In this document: positions 14,825-16,175 of the stretch, one piece after another
Numbering within the stretch: the stretch's first letter is position 1
Layout of the letters: the number at the start of each line of letters is the position of its first letter
NCBI GenBank assembly: GCA_031288985.1
Contig: JAITQH010000129.1
Coordinates: 1 to 16,175 of the forward strand
Reading direction: 5' to 3'
Source of the DNA: Candidatus Methanoplasma sp.
GTDB taxonomy: Archaea; Thermoplasmatota; Thermoplasmata; Methanomassiliicoccales; Methanomethylophilaceae
Length of the DNA: 16,175 nucleotides
Notes under the pieces: generated by a model
What the model was told of the DNA's origin: nothing
Database searches by the model: none
The model's input: only the letters and a program-made list of their open reading frames with translations
Program-made: the position numbers and the translations under genes

Positions 14825-14881
14825 TATTTTCATGGAGGGCCGGGCAAAGATCCTTCGGAACACAGCGGGACCGAAGCGCGG

Positions 14882-15286
14882 TCAGGTGTCGAATATCACC
14901 GTCACCGACGGGGTCGAGGGATCGACCTCCATCATGTGATACGTCACGGCCTTGATCTCGGATCTGGTGCGGTGTCTGGTGCGGTCCAGTCTCTCTCCCT
15001 TTGCCCTGCATATTACGTCGTCTCCGTCGAAACGGACGTCGAACTCACGGAGTATCAGGTTGTCGCAGTCTTCGATGAACAGCATCTCGGACAGGAAGGA
15101 GTACAGACGGTCCTCGGGGCAGTCCCCGGACGTGCGGACCTCCACCTCCTCCGAAGCTTCGACCCCGGAGAGATCCACGGTCCTGTCGAACAGAGCATAC
15201 GCGGCGTTGGCAAAGCATTCTTCAAGCGTCCCGCCGTAAGCTCGGATCATCAGATCCGCCGTGTGCTCCATGACCTCGTATCTCAT
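14882..15286 (-). CDS. Archease (RtcB RNA ligase cofactor)
   Basis: A 134-residue archease, the small protein that promotes guanylylation and turnover of the tRNA-splicing/repair ligase RtcB. The diagnostic start YEVMEHTADLMIRAYG (3-18, with H8 and D11), the TLEECFANAAYALFD helix (20-34), LYSFLSEMLFI (61-71) and the late motif EIKAVTYHMM (110-119, metal-site region) are all present, and length is typical. The frame stays open far upstream, but that extension is antisense to nadX; the ATG at 15286 is chosen because the family begins at this point. A GTG two codons earlier is possible. It is divergent from nadX with 117 bases between. RtcB itself is not in the window. Confidence 0.92.
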   Translation of the reverse strand: MRYEVMEHTADLMIRAYGGTLEECFANAAYALFDRTVDLSGVEASEEVEVRTSGDCPEDRLYSFLSEMLFIEDCDNLILREFDVRFDGDDVICRAKGERLDRTRHRTRSEIKAVTYHMMEVDPSTPSVTVIFDT

Positions 15287-15353
15287 GCACACCCCGACGG
15301 CGTGCGGATTGAAAAAGGGATTCCCGCCCCGCACGCCGAAAACAGCGTCGGCA

Positions 15354-15410
15354 TGCGGACGGCATGCGCAAATTCTTAATACGCATATCAAAGTGCGGAC
15401 GGCATGCGCA
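15354..15410. repeat. Perfect 17-bp direct repeat around the nadX promoter
   Basis: TGCGGACGGCATGCGCA occurs at 15354-15370 and again, without mismatch, at 15394-15410, exactly 40 bases apart. The core GGCATGCG also occurs a third time at 15350-15357. Each copy has TGCG and CGCA ends, an imperfect dyad. The second copy covers the nadX start codon and the first lies immediately upstream of its putative TATA element. Confidence 0.85.
15371..15384 (+). promoter_or_regulatory. Putative TATA element of nadX, between two direct repeats
   Basis: TTCTTAATAC, preceded by GCAAA as a BRE-like element, is centred about 27 bases before the nadX ATG, predicting a leaderless or nearly leaderless message. 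It sits between the two 17-bp repeats, the layout expected if a regulator binding them blocks TFB/TBP or RNA polymerase. Confidence 0.45.
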
Positions 15411-16175
15411 TAACTATCATCGGTTGCGGCTCGATAGGGTCCAAACTGGCCAAGGCCGCGGATGAGATGAACGAGGTCAAGAGGATATACCTCATGGACA
15501 TCAGAAAGGACGTAGCCGAGAACGTGGCCGCCGAACTGAAGAAGGCGATCGTGGTCCATTCCGTGGAAGAGGAGCTGTACCACTGCGACCTCGTGATCGA
15601 GGCCGCCACGCAGGCGGCCGCCAAAGAGGTCCTGCCCACCGTCGTGGCCAGAGGCGTGGACATAATGATAATGTCCGTCGGATCGCTTGTGGACGACGGT
15701 TTCAGAGAGATGGTGTTCGAGAAGGCCAGAGCAAGCGAGGCGAAGGTCTTCATACCGACCGGCGCGCTGTGCGGCACGGACGGGCTGAGATCCGCATCGG
15801 GAGAGGGGTTGGACGAGGTCGAACTTGTAACGACAAAGGGCCCCAAGAGCCTTGCCGATGTTCAATATCTCATCGATAAGGGAGTGGATGTGGCAAACAT
15901 CAGAGAAAGGACAGTGGTATATTCCGGGAGCGCGAGGGAAGCCGTCAGGATATTCCCCAAGAACATAAACGTCGCGGCAACGGTGAGCCTGCTGGGGATA
16001 GGGTTCGACAGGACGAAAGTGACCATAGTCCTCGACCCCGACATCAAAGACAACTCGCACGAGCTGCGTCTGAAAGGCAAGTTCGGAGAGATGGTCTGCC
16101 ACACGTACAACCACCCCGAGCCGGACAATCCGAAGACATCCCACCTTGCCACCCTTTCGGCGATATCCGCGCTGA
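15404..16175 (+). CDS. nadX: L-aspartate dehydrogenase (3' end cut by window)
   Basis: About 257 residues are visible, and the frame is still open at the window edge. NadX oxidises L-aspartate with NAD(P)+ to iminoaspartate, which quinolinate synthase NadA uses for NAD synthesis. Seen are the dinucleotide-binding start RITIIGCGSIGSKLA (GxGxxG at 7-12), an acid ending the second strand (MDIR, 31-34), the mid-domain IPTGALCGTDGL (117-128), the catalytic-His region KDNSHELRLKGKFGEM (215-230, H219) and the family's late NPKTSHLATLSAISAL. Typical members have about 235-270 residues, so only a few codons are missing. The ATG is chosen because the beta strand of the Rossmann fold begins directly after it and because no earlier in-frame start fits; no Shine-Dalgarno site is visible. 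Confidence 0.9.
   Translation, partial: MRITIIGCGSIGSKLAKAADEMNEVKRIYLMDIRKDVAENVAAELKKAIVVHSVEEELYHCDLVIEAATQAAAKEVLPTVVARGVDIMIMSVGSLVDDGFREMVFEKARASEAKVFIPTGALCGTDGLRSASGEGLDEVELVTTKGPKSLADVQYLIDKGVDVANIRERTVVYSGSAREAVRIFPKNINVAATVSLLGIGFDRTKVTIVLDPDIKDNSHELRLKGKFGEMVCHTYNHPEPDNPKTSHLATLSAISAL

Noticed and set aside
14869..14883. GACCG-AAGCG-CGGTC hairpin at the archease stop
   Set aside because: A five-base stem without a T-run is too weak to call a terminator.
15287..16144. Upstream extension of the archease frame by about 286 codons
   Set aside because: It is antisense to nadX, which shows clear family motifs on the plus strand; archease proteins begin at the ATG at 15286.

Overview
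The window looks like a chromosomal segment of a methanogen-like euryarchaeote. The evidence is an archaeal family-B DNA polymerase with a C-terminal PCNA-binding tail, the archaeal form of the YchF/OBG GTPase with a four-cysteine insert, an archease, an L-aspartate dehydrogenase, an STT3/AglB-type membrane protein, a HAD-like protein resembling EhaR of methanogens, TATA-type promoters and apparently leaderless genes. Moderately high GC and this gene mix suggest Thermoplasmatota/Methanomassiliicoccales, but that placement is inference.

Layout. Bases 1-59 may hold the start of a divergent minus-strand gene. Bases 202-6659 (+) form a cell-surface module: a 1889-residue STT3-like membrane protein with a very large beta-sandwich ectodomain, overlapped by a smaller two-anchor surface protein, then a strong hairpin/T-tract terminator. 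Bases 6779-10381 (+) are a tight pair, YchF-type GTPase and DNA polymerase B, followed by tRNA-Glu(UUC) with an encoded CCA (10492-10567). Bases 10718-12696 (-) are a translationally coupled pair: a PurN-like formyltransferase and an EhaR-like HAD protein that appears to have lost its nucleophile. Bases 12697-13229 are mostly non-coding, with short inverted repeats, a tandem 9-mer, a possible broken small gene and a strong TATA element. Bases 13230-14679 (+) are three tandem paralogues (155, 155 and 154 residues) of a family I do not recognise, each with its own Shine-Dalgarno site, followed by a 47-residue membrane-anchored small ORF. Bases 14882-15286 (-) encode archease, divergent from nadX (15404 to the window end, +), whose putative TATA element lies between two copies of a perfect 17-bp direct repeat.

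The two most unusual parts are the STT3-like protein, which keeps the family architecture but appears to lack the usual catalytic acidic residues and a canonical WWDYG motif, and the tandem paralogue array, whose copies share near-identical nucleotide blocks around a divergent centre. The remaining genes are housekeeping: translation-associated GTPase, replication, tRNA, RNA ligation cofactor and NAD synthesis.
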